The notes under the pieces were generated by a model. It had not been told where the DNA came from, searched no databases, and saw only the letters and a program-made list of their open reading frames with translations. 64,000 bases of DNA from Chlorobiota bacterium. Lineage in GTDB: Bacteria > Bacteroidota > Bacteroidia > Bacteroidales > F082. The DNA lies in assembly GCA_013151215.1 (NCBI GenBank), contig JAADIS010000118.1:1-64000 (forward strand). The letters run 5' to 3'. The translations under genes and the position numbers were made by a program. Positions 38,697 to 49,166 of this stretch are shown here, one piece after another. How positions within the stretch are numbered: position 1 is the stretch's first letter; each line of letters opens with the position of its first letter.

Positions 38697-39392
38697 ATGC
38701 CAGAATCACTGCCACCGGGAAGTTGTATAGTAGAAAGCGAACATTCTGATTGTTTCAAGGAGTTAACTGATTATGAGAGCGATCTTTTACAAAAGAACAC
38801 TATTAACATAGAATTTAAAAAGGGTGAGATCGTGGCGAAACAAGGATCGTTCGCTTCTCATATCATTTACTTGAAAACAGGATTGGCAAAGATTTATTTA
38901 AGCGGCGGAAGCAAAGACCTGATTCTGAAAATCACCCCGGAAAAAAGGTTTATCGGTTTATCGTCCATTTTTGAAGGCAACAATAAATTTATATACTCGG
39001 CATCGACATATGTTGATTCGGAGGCTAGTTTAATCGACAAGGAGTTTTTCAAATCCCTGATCCGTAACAATTCAAAATTCGCTTCGAACATCATTAGCAT
39101 TCAAAACGAAAATGCCGCCCAGGTATATAGTCGTTTTTACAGTTTGACACATAAGCAATCAAATGGCTTGGTAGCCGATCTTCTAATGTGCCTTTCGAAT
39201 AGGGTTTTTAAGTCGACAAAGTTTTGTTTGCCATTGTCGCGTAGCGATTTGGCCGATCTGGTAGGTTTGTCGGTAGAAAGCGTGCTCCGCATTTTAAAAG
39301 ATTTCAAAGAGGAAGGAATAATTGAAACCCGGGGCAAACATATTATTATCAATCAACCTGAAGCCCTCGACAAAATAAGTATTTACGGGTAA
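38697..39392 (+). CDS. Crp/Fnr-family transcriptional regulator (paralog 3)
   Basis: KGEIVAKQGSFASHIIYLKTGLAKI; HTH SRSDLADLVGLSVESVLRILKDF; TATCTTTG element at 38667-38674. Confidence 0.92.
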   Translation: MPESLPPGSCIVESEHSDCFKELTDYESDLLQKNTINIEFKKGEIVAKQGSFASHIIYLKTGLAKIYLSGGSKDLILKITPEKRFIGLSSIFEGNNKFIYSASTYVDSEASLIDKEFFKSLIRNNSKFASNIISIQNENAAQVYSRFYSLTHKQSNGLVADLLMCLSNRVFKSTKFCLPLSRSDLADLVGLSVESVLRILKDFKEEGIIETRGKHIIINQPEALDKISIYG

Positions 39393-39433
39393 TTTGATTC
39401 CTTAAATTATTATTTTAGCATTAAAATATCACT

Positions 39434-39835
39434 TTGCTCAGCGATAAAGAACATAACCGACGATTTTTTCTGAAATCTGCCTTAGCAGTCGTTGCACTTG
39501 CTTTTATTGGCCTTTGGGACAAAATGCTTATCAGGCATAAACAAATTAATAAAGTAAACACCTTCACTTTTCCTCTCAACTTCGACAAAAAAATCAGTTT
39601 TGCCGAAAACTATATAATAATAAGGAGCAAGGGCAACTTTAAAGTATTATCATCGCGCTGCACTCATTTAGGCTGCCGGATAAATGAAGCCATCAATGAT
39701 CAACTCATATGCCCTTGCCATGGCTCAAGCTACGACTTAAACGGTAATGCCACTAAAGGCCCGGCAACAAGGCCTTTGGCAACAAAGAAATTCATTATCG
39801 ATGAAAAAACTAAAACAATAAGCATTAAAAGCTGA
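39434..39835 (+). CDS. Rieske [2Fe-2S] protein
   Basis: CTHLGCRIN and CPCHGSSYDLNG; N-terminal NRRFFLKSA twin-Arg-like signal; TTG start. Confidence 0.92.
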   Translation: MLSDKEHNRRFFLKSALAVVALAFIGLWDKMLIRHKQINKVNTFTFPLNFDKKISFAENYIIIRSKGNFKVLSSRCTHLGCRINEAINDQLICPCHGSSYDLNGNATKGPATRPLATKKFIIDEKTKTISIKS

Positions 39836-39857
39836 TTTACAACATTCAGGAAATATA

Positions 39858-42557
39858 TTGAAAAAAATAAAAGCCATATTAGCTAATAATACTTACGGTC
39901 AGATATCGCTGGCACTTTTGCTAATATGCCTTCTTTCGGGTGTTTTTCTCGCGCTTCCCTACGATGTCGGGAATCCATATGGATCAATAAAAACCATACT
40001 CATATTAAATCCATTTGCTTCATTGATAAGGAATATCCATTTTTGGAGCGCACAGTTGTTTTTGGTGTTCACCTTGATTCACGTATGGGATTATTTTTCA
40101 TTAAAAGAGAAATTTACAGCCAAAGCCGGAATATGGCTTCGTTTGAGTATAGGTGTATTGATAATTTTTCTGGCAATGCTCACGGGCTTCCTTTTAAAGG
40201 CCGATGCCGACAGCCGGCAAGCATTCAGGATACTGGAATCCCTCACCGCTGAGGTTCCTTTTATTGGAAATTTATTGTCGAAATCATTTCTCGGGGCCGA
40301 AGGCGACCTGCAACTTATTTATATTCACCACATTGCAACCCTAAGCATTTTCATCGCCATCATAAGTTTTGAACACTCAAGGAAGACATGGCCTATAATG
40401 TCAAGCTTTATATATACGACAGTAATTGTTAGCCTTATCTCGTATTTTTTTACAGCACCTCTTCACGACGGAATTAATCCAAGCGTAAAGGGCCCCTGGT
40501 ATTTTGTGGGTTTTCAAGAAATATTGCATTGGTTAAGTTCTACTTCCATATCGCTACTGTTGATAGCATTGTTTGTTTTTCTGATTTATATTTATCCCTT
40601 TGGAGGGAAAAAACTTGGCTTCATAAGCAAAAGAAGTTTGCTATTCTTAAGCATTGTTTACTTTATCCTCACCTTTAGCGGGATGTTTTTCAGAGGAGAG
40701 AACTGGAAATGGACCTGGCCGTGGGAAAGCGGATATTCATATTCCGTTTTATCGTCCTTTAAAAGCTGGCCTGTCGATTTCGATGACAAAAACATCAATT
40801 TCGATAATATTAACAACGAACAACATAAAGAAGGCTGCTTAATCTGCCATGCTGAAATGCAGGGGTTTAGCTCTTCGCATTTACCGCAAGCCCTCGGTTG
40901 TTTCTCATGCCACGATGGCAATCCTTATTCATTAAACAAAAAAGAAGCCCACTCCGGAATGGAATTGATTCCGGGCAACTTCTCGAATTCCGGCAGGAGT
41001 TGCGGAACAACCGAATGCCATCCTGATATAAACAGACGCAGGAAGTCCAGTTTAATGTCCAACCTCAGCGGGATGATAAGCGTGGATCGTTATGTTTTTA
41101 ACGAAAACCACAGTCCTGACATGCTAACTTCCATCGATTATTTAAGCAATAGTCCGGCCGACGAACATTTAAAAAACCTATGTGTTGTTTGTCATCTTGA
41201 CAATGACAAGACCGAAACCGGCCCGATAAACGAAAAAAGCCGAGGAGGAGGTTGCTTGGCCTGCCACTTAAATTATGACGAACTTTCGGCCACCGCATTA
41301 TATGCCCATAATTTCAATAAATCAGACAGCACTTATTTAAAATATCATCCTTCGATAAGCATACAGGTAAGCAATCAGCATTGTTTTGGATGCCATAGCC
41401 GTTCCGGCAGGATATCAACAAATTACGAAGGCTGGCACGAAACAAATATCAAGGCAGAGGAGATGCCTTCCGGCAAGAACTACAGATTAGTTGAAGGCAG
41501 CCGGGTTTTCCGGTTTCAGCAGGCCGATGTCCATCATAATTTGGGAATATCCTGTATAGATTGTCATAATTCCTACGAATTGATGGGCGACGGCGATATT
41601 CATGCCCATCAGGAAAACCAAAGGACAATAAACTGTAGCGATTGTCATTTTAGTGGCAAAGCAAACACCGTTGAAGCCGATATGTTGGATGAGGAATCAG
41701 CAAAAATTGCTTTTATGCGCTTTGGCAGCAATACAGCCAAAATTTTTCTTGCAACTGCCAAAAGAAATATACCTTTGATAAATACCGAGCTAAAAAATGA
41801 CACTGCCTATTTCTATACAAAGAACAACAAAAAGGAATTTGTTCTTAAAAAACCAGGGGAGACATGTACAAAGGGAAATGTCCACGATAAAGTGAGCTGC
41901 TCGGCCTGCCATTCCGCCTGGGCTCCCAGCTGTATTGGGTGCCACAACAAATACGATGAAGGCGAAGCGGGCTTCGATATGCAGAAAAACGTAGAGAAAA
42001 AAGGTTCATGGGTTGAATATATCGGTGTTTTCGATGCACACGCACCTGCACTTGGCATAAGAAAAACAGAGGAAAAGGAAGAAATAGTTCCTGTTGTGCC
42101 GGGCATGGTTTTAACAATTGATATTGGCAGTTATACAAAACAACAGCAGGATTCAACAATATTTCAACGTTTGTTCGCCCCGGCAGCCCCACACACAACG
42201 TCAAAGAACGGAAGAGGCTGTAAATCATGCCATTATAACCCTGTTGCTTTGGGATATGGTCAGGGAGTATTTCGTATCGAGAACAAAAAACTGGTTTTCG
42301 AGCCAAAATATGAGGACAACATAAACGACGGTTTGCCGGAAGATGCGTGGATTGGGTTTTTAAGCGAGGTCAAAAAAAACAAATTCGCAACTCGTTCTAA
42401 CCTATTTCCGTTTAGTGTGGAAGAACAGAAAAAGATACTCAGGGTCGGGCTTTGCCTCACCTGCCACGACGACGATTCGATAATAATGCGACAAGGCTTA
42501 GCGGATTTTAAAAGCGTGGTGAAAAAACAAAGTTCCGCATGTTTTAATATTTTTTAA
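39858..42557 (+). CDS. Cytochrome b fused to a multiheme c-type cytochrome region (11 CXXCH + 1 CX4CH)
   Basis: N-terminal cytochrome b-like helices (HFWSAQLFLVFTLIHVWDYF, GFLLKADADSRQAF, HHIATLSIFIAIISFEHSR, KGPWYFVGFQEILHW); then CLICH, CFSCH, CGTTECH, CVVCH, CLACH, CFGCH, CIDCH, CSDCH, CSACH, CIGCH, CKSCH, CLTCH. Confidence 0.9.
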   Translation: MKKIKAILANNTYGQISLALLLICLLSGVFLALPYDVGNPYGSIKTILILNPFASLIRNIHFWSAQLFLVFTLIHVWDYFSLKEKFTAKAGIWLRLSIGVLIIFLAMLTGFLLKADADSRQAFRILESLTAEVPFIGNLLSKSFLGAEGDLQLIYIHHIATLSIFIAIISFEHSRKTWPIMSSFIYTTVIVSLISYFFTAPLHDGINPSVKGPWYFVGFQEILHWLSSTSISLLLIALFVFLIYIYPFGGKKLGFISKRSLLFLSIVYFILTFSGMFFRGENWKWTWPWESGYSYSVLSSFKSWPVDFDDKNINFDNINNEQHKEGCLICHAEMQGFSSSHLPQALGCFSCHDGNPYSLNKKEAHSGMELIPGNFSNSGRSCGTTECHPDINRRRKSSLMSNLSGMISVDRYVFNENHSPDMLTSIDYLSNSPADEHLKNLCVVCHLDNDKTETGPINEKSRGGGCLACHLNYDELSATALYAHNFNKSDSTYLKYHPSISIQVSNQHCFGCHSRSGRISTNYEGWHETNIKAEEMPSGKNYRLVEGSRVFRFQQADVHHNLGISCIDCHNSYELMGDGDIHAHQENQRTINCSDCHFSGKANTVEADMLDEESAKIAFMRFGSNTAKIFLATAKRNIPLINTELKNDTAYFYTKNNKKEFVLKKPGETCTKGNVHDKVSCSACHSAWAPSCIGCHNKYDEGEAGFDMQKNVEKKGSWVEYIGVFDAHAPALGIRKTEEKEEIVPVVPGMVLTIDIGSYTKQQQDSTIFQRLFAPAAPHTTSKNGRGCKSCHYNPVALGYGQGVFRIENKKLVFEPKYEDNINDGLPEDAWIGFLSEVKKNKFATRSNLFPFSVEEQKKILRVGLCLTCHDDDSIIMRQGLADFKSVVKKQSSACFNIF

Positions 42558-42703
42558 GTACTTGTTATGAAGTCGTGTCAAGAAGGTGATTTTCCAACTT
42601 TCCAATTTATTTTGAATCGCTATTGAAATTTTTAGTAAATTTGGCAGATTGCTAAGGCCAAACCAATAAATCTTTGAGTTCAACATATACTAGTTAAATA
42701 AAA

Positions 42704-45700
42704 ATGGCAGACCGTACTTCAAATCTTACTACCAACGAAAAGAATTTAGAAGAATTATACAATGAGCTAAAGGTCTTACGAAACAAAAAGAACAAATATG
42801 AATCCATCATAAACAATTCCCTAATTGGCATTATTTTTATTGATTTAAATGGTATCACTAGGGAAATAAACGATACGGCCTTGCGTTTTTTCGGTTCCGA
42901 CCGTAATAAGATAATTAATAAATACTTTCTGGACACCCCAATAGTTTACGATAAAAGCGAGGAACAGCTAAAGAATTTGTTTGCATTGGCCTTCGAGAAA
43001 AAAAACACAACGACACGGATATCATTTAAAAACCTAAAAAACCAGCCAATCCACCTCGAATGCACAACATCTATTGTAACAGAAGAAGGCAAAACAACCG
43101 GTATTCTTGTCTTTACAAACTATATCAACCCCGAGGTAGATGCCATTAAGACGATAGAAACCCACCAAGCACATTATAAAACCATAGTTGACAACAGTCA
43201 TGATGCTATATACATATATAAAAAAAGCGGTTTCGCCTTCGTAAACAACAGGCTTTGTGATCTTAGCGGGTATGCCTACGAGGAATTGATGGGCAAGGAT
43301 ATATGGTTCATGGTCCACCCCAATGATGTCCACAGGCTTCAGTCTTATGCCCTTTCAAGGATGAATGGCGAGGAAACGCCAAATAAATACAAAGCCAATA
43401 TAGTTTGTAAAAACGGGGAAGTCAAGTATTGCAGCTTTACTGTTAGCGAGACCATGTTTGAAGGGGAATACGCAGTTGTAGGCCAGGTAAGGGACATAAG
43501 CATTGAAAGCAGGATACAAAAAACGCTCACCGAGAGCAACCAAAAGTTCAAAAGCATATTCGACAATGCCCCTTTGGGAATTATGTATTACGACAGCAAA
43601 GGGACAATAATTGACTGCAACAGCTTATTTGTTTCTATAATAGGCTCATCCAAAGAAAAACTAATAGGCTTTAACCTATTGAACCAAATTATGGACTATG
43701 AGCTCAAAAAGCAGGTAATAAAAACTTTAAAGGGGGAAGTGGGCTATTATGAGGATAACTACAAAAGCATTACGTCCGAAAAAACGACCCCTGTCAGGAT
43801 TCTTTTTAAGGGAATAGAGGACGAATCCAATAACATTTACGCCGGAGTTTGCCTAGTAGAGGATATTAGCGAAACTTATGAGCAAAGAAATGAATTGCTG
43901 AGAAGCCAAAAAACATTTAAAGACCTATATAACAATTCGTTGGCTGCGGTTTACATTCAAGATACAAAAGGGAGGTTTATCGACGTCAACGAAGGTGCCC
44001 TTAAAATGTACGGCTATAAAAAAGAAGAAATCTTAGGAAAGACACCTGCTTTTCTTGCCGACCCTTCACAATATGACGAGGCCGGGTTTAAAAAGGTGTT
44101 TGCCAAGGTTCTGAAAGGAGAATCGTTTACGACAGAATTTTGGGGCAAAAGAAAAAACGGGGAGGTGTTCCCGAAAATTATAAAGTTGACGAAAGGGGAA
44201 TATTTCGGGGAAAAAGCAATAATAGTTTTCGCCCTCGAAATAACCAAAAGAAAAAAAATAGAGCAAAAACTACAAGAGAGCGAAGAAAAATTCAGGATAA
44301 TCGCGGAAACCGCCAACGATCTGATAGCCGTGGTGTCTTTTGACAAAGACCCTATCTTAACATACCTAAGCCCTTCGCATTTTCATATCCTGGGTTACAA
44401 ACCCATGGATTTATTGGGTATGCCGGCATTTGACATGGTACACCCGGATGACAGGGAGCTTTTGTTCTATCTGCTAAAGGAATATATTGGCGTCGATACG
44501 GGTAAGTCGAAAATAACACTCCAACAGATTGTTTTCAGGATTAAGAACAAATCCGGCGAATGGCGAAGTGTCGAGTCCAATATCAGCCTTTACAAGAACA
44601 GGGTAATACTGATATCAAGGGATATCACCGAGCGCATGATCCAGGAACAAAGAGTTTCGTCTGATTTATGGGTACACGAATCACTGGACGAGGCCGAAAA
44701 GGCTCTGAGAAGCTCCATTCACCTGGAAACGGCCATTGTTGAGTTGTTAAAAATAATTAACGAACGCATCCAGAGCAACGGCACCTTCCTTGCCCGCATC
44801 GACGACGATTTTAAATCCTGCGAAATAAAGTACGAAAACAGCAGCAGGGATTCCTGCCTGCATTTAAAAAACACTTTCGGAATTAAAAATTTCGATTTTA
44901 GCAAGATCATCCACGAAAAAAAACCTATCCCTATATACTCCTTAAATGGCAAACAGATCACAAAGCCGGAAGATAGCAAGGATTTTTACTCGGCATTGTG
45001 CGTAGTAATCCGCCCTACGCAGGGCAACCCCTGGCTTTTTGTCGTATGCAACAAAGTAACCAACAGAATATGGAACGAATATGAAATTAAGCTGCTTGCC
45101 GAGATCGGGAACAGGCTAACCGACAACATTAATATCATGCAGAGCCTTTCAAACCTCGAAAAAAGCAGGAAAGAGATAGAGAAAAACTCTGAGATCCTGA
45201 AGCAGACAAATGCTAATCTAAAAAACGCCCTGGAGAAAGCGGAGGAAGCAGATAAGTTAAAATCATTGTTTTTATCGAATATGAGCCATGAAATCAGAAC
45301 GCCTATGAACGGGATTATTGGCTTTTCCGACCTCATGATAAAACCTTATTCTACTGATAAGGACAGAATTACTTATGCCGAAATAATCAGCAAGAGCGGC
45401 AGGATGCTTCTTCGGCTGATCAATGACATAGTCGATATCTCTAAAATAGAGTCCAAGCAGGTAGATCTGTTCTTGAATGACTATAACCTGAATGAAATAA
45501 TATATAACCTTTACGACCAGCATAATTTTAAATCAAAAACAGGCCTAGCCGAAAATGTCACGCTTAAATACTATACCGACCTCGACGACAGTTATTTGAT
45601 AGAAACCGATGAGCTAAGGCTTAAGCAAATAATCACCAACCTTTTGGGAAATGCCATAAAATTCACCAACAAAGGAGTAATCGAGTTCGGCTATAAAAGG

Positions 45701-46369
45701 ATCAACGAGAAACTGCTCGAATTCTTTGTGCGCGACACGGGTATCGGCATATCAAACGAAGACAAGAAATATATTTTTGAAAGGTTCGGACAGGCATCAT
45801 CGACCAACAAAGCCATATTCGGCGGAACAGGCCTTGGGTTATCGATATCGAAAGGCCTTGTGGAAATGTTCGGGGGGAATATATGGATGGAAAGCATTTA
45901 CAAAAAAGGAAGCGTATTTTATTTTACTTTACCGTTAAAAACTAAACTAAAGATGAAAGCTTATAGAAATAGTGAATCAATGGAGGATATTATAAGTATG
46001 CCCAATTGGGAAAAACACAACTTCCTTGTTGTTGACGACAATATGCCCGCGCAACAACTATTTAAAGCCATGTTGAAACCTACCAGGTCGAATTTGAAAT
46101 TCGCTAACAATGCCAAATCAGCAATACAGGCAATTAAAGACGACGACAACATCGATATGGTTTTGATGGATATCAGAATGCCCGGTATTTCGGGCTTGGA
46201 AGCCACAAAAATCGTTAAAAAACTAAAACCCGGAATACCGGTTATCGCGCAAACCGCCTATGCGCTGGCAGGTGATAGGGAAAAAGCCCTGGAAGCTGGC
46301 TGCGACGACTATATCTCGAAACCAATAAACATCGACGAATTACTAAAAGTTATAGATATACATATTTAA
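42704..46369 (+). CDS. Multi-PAS hybrid histidine kinase with C-terminal receiver domain
   Basis: Several PAS modules, HisKA MSHEIRTPMNGIIGFSDL, HATPase GTGLGLSISKGLVEMFGG, REC VLMDIRMPGISG. Confidence 0.93.
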   Translation: MADRTSNLTTNEKNLEELYNELKVLRNKKNKYESIINNSLIGIIFIDLNGITREINDTALRFFGSDRNKIINKYFLDTPIVYDKSEEQLKNLFALAFEKKNTTTRISFKNLKNQPIHLECTTSIVTEEGKTTGILVFTNYINPEVDAIKTIETHQAHYKTIVDNSHDAIYIYKKSGFAFVNNRLCDLSGYAYEELMGKDIWFMVHPNDVHRLQSYALSRMNGEETPNKYKANIVCKNGEVKYCSFTVSETMFEGEYAVVGQVRDISIESRIQKTLTESNQKFKSIFDNAPLGIMYYDSKGTIIDCNSLFVSIIGSSKEKLIGFNLLNQIMDYELKKQVIKTLKGEVGYYEDNYKSITSEKTTPVRILFKGIEDESNNIYAGVCLVEDISETYEQRNELLRSQKTFKDLYNNSLAAVYIQDTKGRFIDVNEGALKMYGYKKEEILGKTPAFLADPSQYDEAGFKKVFAKVLKGESFTTEFWGKRKNGEVFPKIIKLTKGEYFGEKAIIVFALEITKRKKIEQKLQESEEKFRIIAETANDLIAVVSFDKDPILTYLSPSHFHILGYKPMDLLGMPAFDMVHPDDRELLFYLLKEYIGVDTGKSKITLQQIVFRIKNKSGEWRSVESNISLYKNRVILISRDITERMIQEQRVSSDLWVHESLDEAEKALRSSIHLETAIVELLKIINERIQSNGTFLARIDDDFKSCEIKYENSSRDSCLHLKNTFGIKNFDFSKIIHEKKPIPIYSLNGKQITKPEDSKDFYSALCVVIRPTQGNPWLFVVCNKVTNRIWNEYEIKLLAEIGNRLTDNINIMQSLSNLEKSRKEIEKNSEILKQTNANLKNALEKAEEADKLKSLFLSNMSHEIRTPMNGIIGFSDLMIKPYSTDKDRITYAEIISKSGRMLLRLINDIVDISKIESKQVDLFLNDYNLNEIIYNLYDQHNFKSKTGLAENVTLKYYTDLDDSYLIETDELRLKQIITNLLGNAIKFTNKGVIEFGYKRINEKLLEFFVRDTGIGISNEDKKYIFERFGQASSTNKAIFGGTGLGLSISKGLVEMFGGNIWMESIYKKGSVFYFTLPLKTKLKMKAYRNSESMEDIISMPNWEKHNFLVVDDNMPAQQLFKAMLKPTRSNLKFANNAKSAIQAIKDDDNIDMVLMDIRMPGISGLEATKIVKKLKPGIPVIAQTAYALAGDREKALEAGCDDYISKPINIDELLKVIDIHI

Positions 46370-46379
46370 ATCATCAAAA

Positions 46380-49166
46380 GTGACAACAATACTGGCAATA
46401 GACGACAACAAGAACAACCTCCTCACGCTTCAATCGGTACTGGAAGAAAATATCCCGAACTGCAATGTCATCACTGCTGAATCGGCGACAAACTGTATCG
46501 AACTAGCCAAACAGCACAATCCCGACACCATCCTCATTGATGTGATCATGCCCGGAATAGATGGCTTTGAGGCATGTATAATGCTGAAATCCAATGTTTT
46601 GACCAAGTCGATCCCGGTTATTTTGCTTACGGCCCTAATGACCGACACCAACAGCAAGATTAAAGGCCTTGAAGCCGGGGCAGAAGCATTCTTGCCAAAA
46701 CCCATCGATACCTCGGAGCTGATAGCACAAACACGGGCTATGATCCGAATAAAAAAGGCCGAGGAAAAACTGCAAGAAAAAAAACAAAACCTTGAAAACA
46801 TGGTTTTCGAGCAAGCACAGAAGCTAATAACGACCAACAAGGATTACAAACAAATACTCGACAACCTTGGCGAAGGCATCGGCAAGCTTGACGAAAAAAA
46901 TAATTTCACCTACATAAACAAGGCCGGGGCCGATATTTTTGAATATACAAAAGAAGAGCTCATAAACCAAAAGCTCAAGACAATATTCTCGGAAGATTGG
47001 TATAAGGTACTAATGCTTGAAAGTGCAAAGGCCGTAAAAGGGGAAGCCGCAAAGTTCCATATAAACATCTATACCAAAACAGGGATAAAGAAAACACTGC
47101 TGATAACTGCGATGACTGATTATGACGAGGATGGCAACTATAAAGGATCTACCGGCATATTCAGGGACGTCACAAAATCACTAAGGGACGAAAAACTGTT
47201 GAAATTGCAGTTCGACCTGGCAAAGATAACATCGGCCACGAGCGACATCAAGAAAATCGCCGATGCCTTGCTCAACTTTGCCCTGCAATCGGAAGATATC
47301 GACAGCGGGGAGATTTATTTATTCGACAAGGACGAACAGATGCTTAAATTGGTTAGCCACAAAGGCCTGTCGAAACGGTTTACCGATTCGGGGGATTTTT
47401 TCTCGGGAAACGACAAGCATTTAAACCTGGTGATGAAGAAAAAGCCCGTTTACGGCAATTACAAAAACATGCTTAAAGGGAAAAAACCGCCGGGACGAAC
47501 AAAAGAAGGTTTACTGGCCGCCGGAATTATCCCCATAATCCAAAACGGGAACCTCATAGCCGTTTTAAACGTTGCGTCGCATAAATTCGATAAGATAAGC
47601 GACGAGACCAAAAAGACCATCGACTATTTGGTAAATCAAATAAAATCGGCACTTAGCCGGATTTTGGCCGAACAAGAAAACCTGAACCATATCGCTAAAT
47701 ACCAAAGCCTTGTGGAAGGAACCAAAGATGCTATCCTAACTATTAAAGGAGGGCGGGTAGCCGATTGCAACAAAGCCTTGGTCGAAATGCTGAACTGCAA
47801 ATCAAAGGACGATATCATCGGCAAGAGCCCATTGGATTTCACCCCTAAAAAAACTATCAACGGAATAAATTATACCGAAAAGGGACTTTCAGCAATTAAA
47901 ACAACACTTAAAAACGGATCAGACGAATTTGAATGGGCACTTCTTAAAACTGATGGAACAATAATATGGGTTGATGCCCGCCTCTCGTTGTTCAGCATCG
48001 AAAACAAAAGGTTTATAAGTGCGATACTTCACGACCTCACAAATACGCGAAAACAAGACGAGGAAATCCGCAAGTTCAAAACCATAACCGATTCGGCAAA
48101 CTACGGCTGCCTGTTGACCGACCTTGACGGCAATATCATTTATTGCAACGATGCTTACGCACAGATGCACAAGTTAAGCTGCAGCTACCTTAAAGACAGG
48201 CACATATCGGTATTCCACACCGACAAACAAATGAACAAAATAGAACAGATAAACAAGAAGCTCATAAAAACCGGGCATTATTTAACTGAAGAAGTTTGGC
48301 ATATCGACAAACAAGGAAACCAATTCCCGACTCTTATGAACGGAGTCCTTATGAAAGACGACAAAAACGAACCTTTATATATTTCAACCACTGCCGTCAA
48401 TATCTCAGATATAAAAAAATATGAAAGCGACTTGAAACAGGCGCTGGAAAAGGCAAATGAAAGCGACAAGCTAAAAGCGGCTTTCCTGGCCTCCATATCC
48501 CACGAGCTAAGAACACCCTTGAATGCCGTTATCGGGTTTTCCCAGATTTTAGGTAGCGAACTAAATCACGACGAAGTGGTTATTTATTCTAACCTGATTT
48601 ATGAAAGCGGTTTTCATTTAAAAGAAATAGTAGAGGATATCTTTTATTTCACATTGGTTAAAAGCGGTCAGGAAAAACTAAACTATTTTAAGATAGATCC
48701 GAGATTGCTGCTTGCCGAAGCACATAAGATATCGCTGGACGTTCAAAAAAATTGCGACAAGCCGCACATTAAGCTCAAGTTGGATATTGACAAAGGGAAG
48801 TATGCCGAGACAATAATCAGCGATAAGGAAAAAGTATTGCACATTTTCAAGCTTTTAATAAAAAATGCTTTCAAGTTTACGCTCGAAGGCAACATAAACA
48901 TTGGCTTTTACACCGATGACGACAATATCCCGGTTTTCTTCGTTAAGGATACCGGCATTGGAATCCCCGAGGAAAAGCTAGATATAATTTTTGAGTTTTT
49001 CCGCCAGGCTGACGATTCCTTGTCCAGAAAATATGAAGGTACGGGAATAGGGCTTGCGATCACCCACAAGCTTATTGAAATGCTGGGCGGTAAAATTTGG
49101 GTGGAGAGCAAAATTGAAAAAGGCTCGAGTTTCTTTTTCAAGCTACCCCTTGAGCCCTTGAAATAG
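46380..49166 (+). CDS. Hybrid histidine kinase: N-terminal receiver, PAS/GAF, histidine kinase
   Basis: REC TILIDVIMPGIDGFEA; PAS/GAF middle; HisKA ISHELRTPLNAVIGFSQIL; GTGIGLAITHKLIEMLGG. Confidence 0.93.
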   Translation: MTTILAIDDNKNNLLTLQSVLEENIPNCNVITAESATNCIELAKQHNPDTILIDVIMPGIDGFEACIMLKSNVLTKSIPVILLTALMTDTNSKIKGLEAGAEAFLPKPIDTSELIAQTRAMIRIKKAEEKLQEKKQNLENMVFEQAQKLITTNKDYKQILDNLGEGIGKLDEKNNFTYINKAGADIFEYTKEELINQKLKTIFSEDWYKVLMLESAKAVKGEAAKFHINIYTKTGIKKTLLITAMTDYDEDGNYKGSTGIFRDVTKSLRDEKLLKLQFDLAKITSATSDIKKIADALLNFALQSEDIDSGEIYLFDKDEQMLKLVSHKGLSKRFTDSGDFFSGNDKHLNLVMKKKPVYGNYKNMLKGKKPPGRTKEGLLAAGIIPIIQNGNLIAVLNVASHKFDKISDETKKTIDYLVNQIKSALSRILAEQENLNHIAKYQSLVEGTKDAILTIKGGRVADCNKALVEMLNCKSKDDIIGKSPLDFTPKKTINGINYTEKGLSAIKTTLKNGSDEFEWALLKTDGTIIWVDARLSLFSIENKRFISAILHDLTNTRKQDEEIRKFKTITDSANYGCLLTDLDGNIIYCNDAYAQMHKLSCSYLKDRHISVFHTDKQMNKIEQINKKLIKTGHYLTEEVWHIDKQGNQFPTLMNGVLMKDDKNEPLYISTTAVNISDIKKYESDLKQALEKANESDKLKAAFLASISHELRTPLNAVIGFSQILGSELNHDEVVIYSNLIYESGFHLKEIVEDIFYFTLVKSGQEKLNYFKIDPRLLLAEAHKISLDVQKNCDKPHIKLKLDIDKGKYAETIISDKEKVLHIFKLLIKNAFKFTLEGNINIGFYTDDDNIPVFFVKDTGIGIPEEKLDIIFEFFRQADDSLSRKYEGTGIGLAITHKLIEMLGGKIWVESKIEKGSSFFFKLPLEPLK

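Noticed and set aside
41845-42306. 153-aa ORF antisense to the multiheme cytochrome
   Set aside because: Overlaps essential CXXCH coding region; no independent support.
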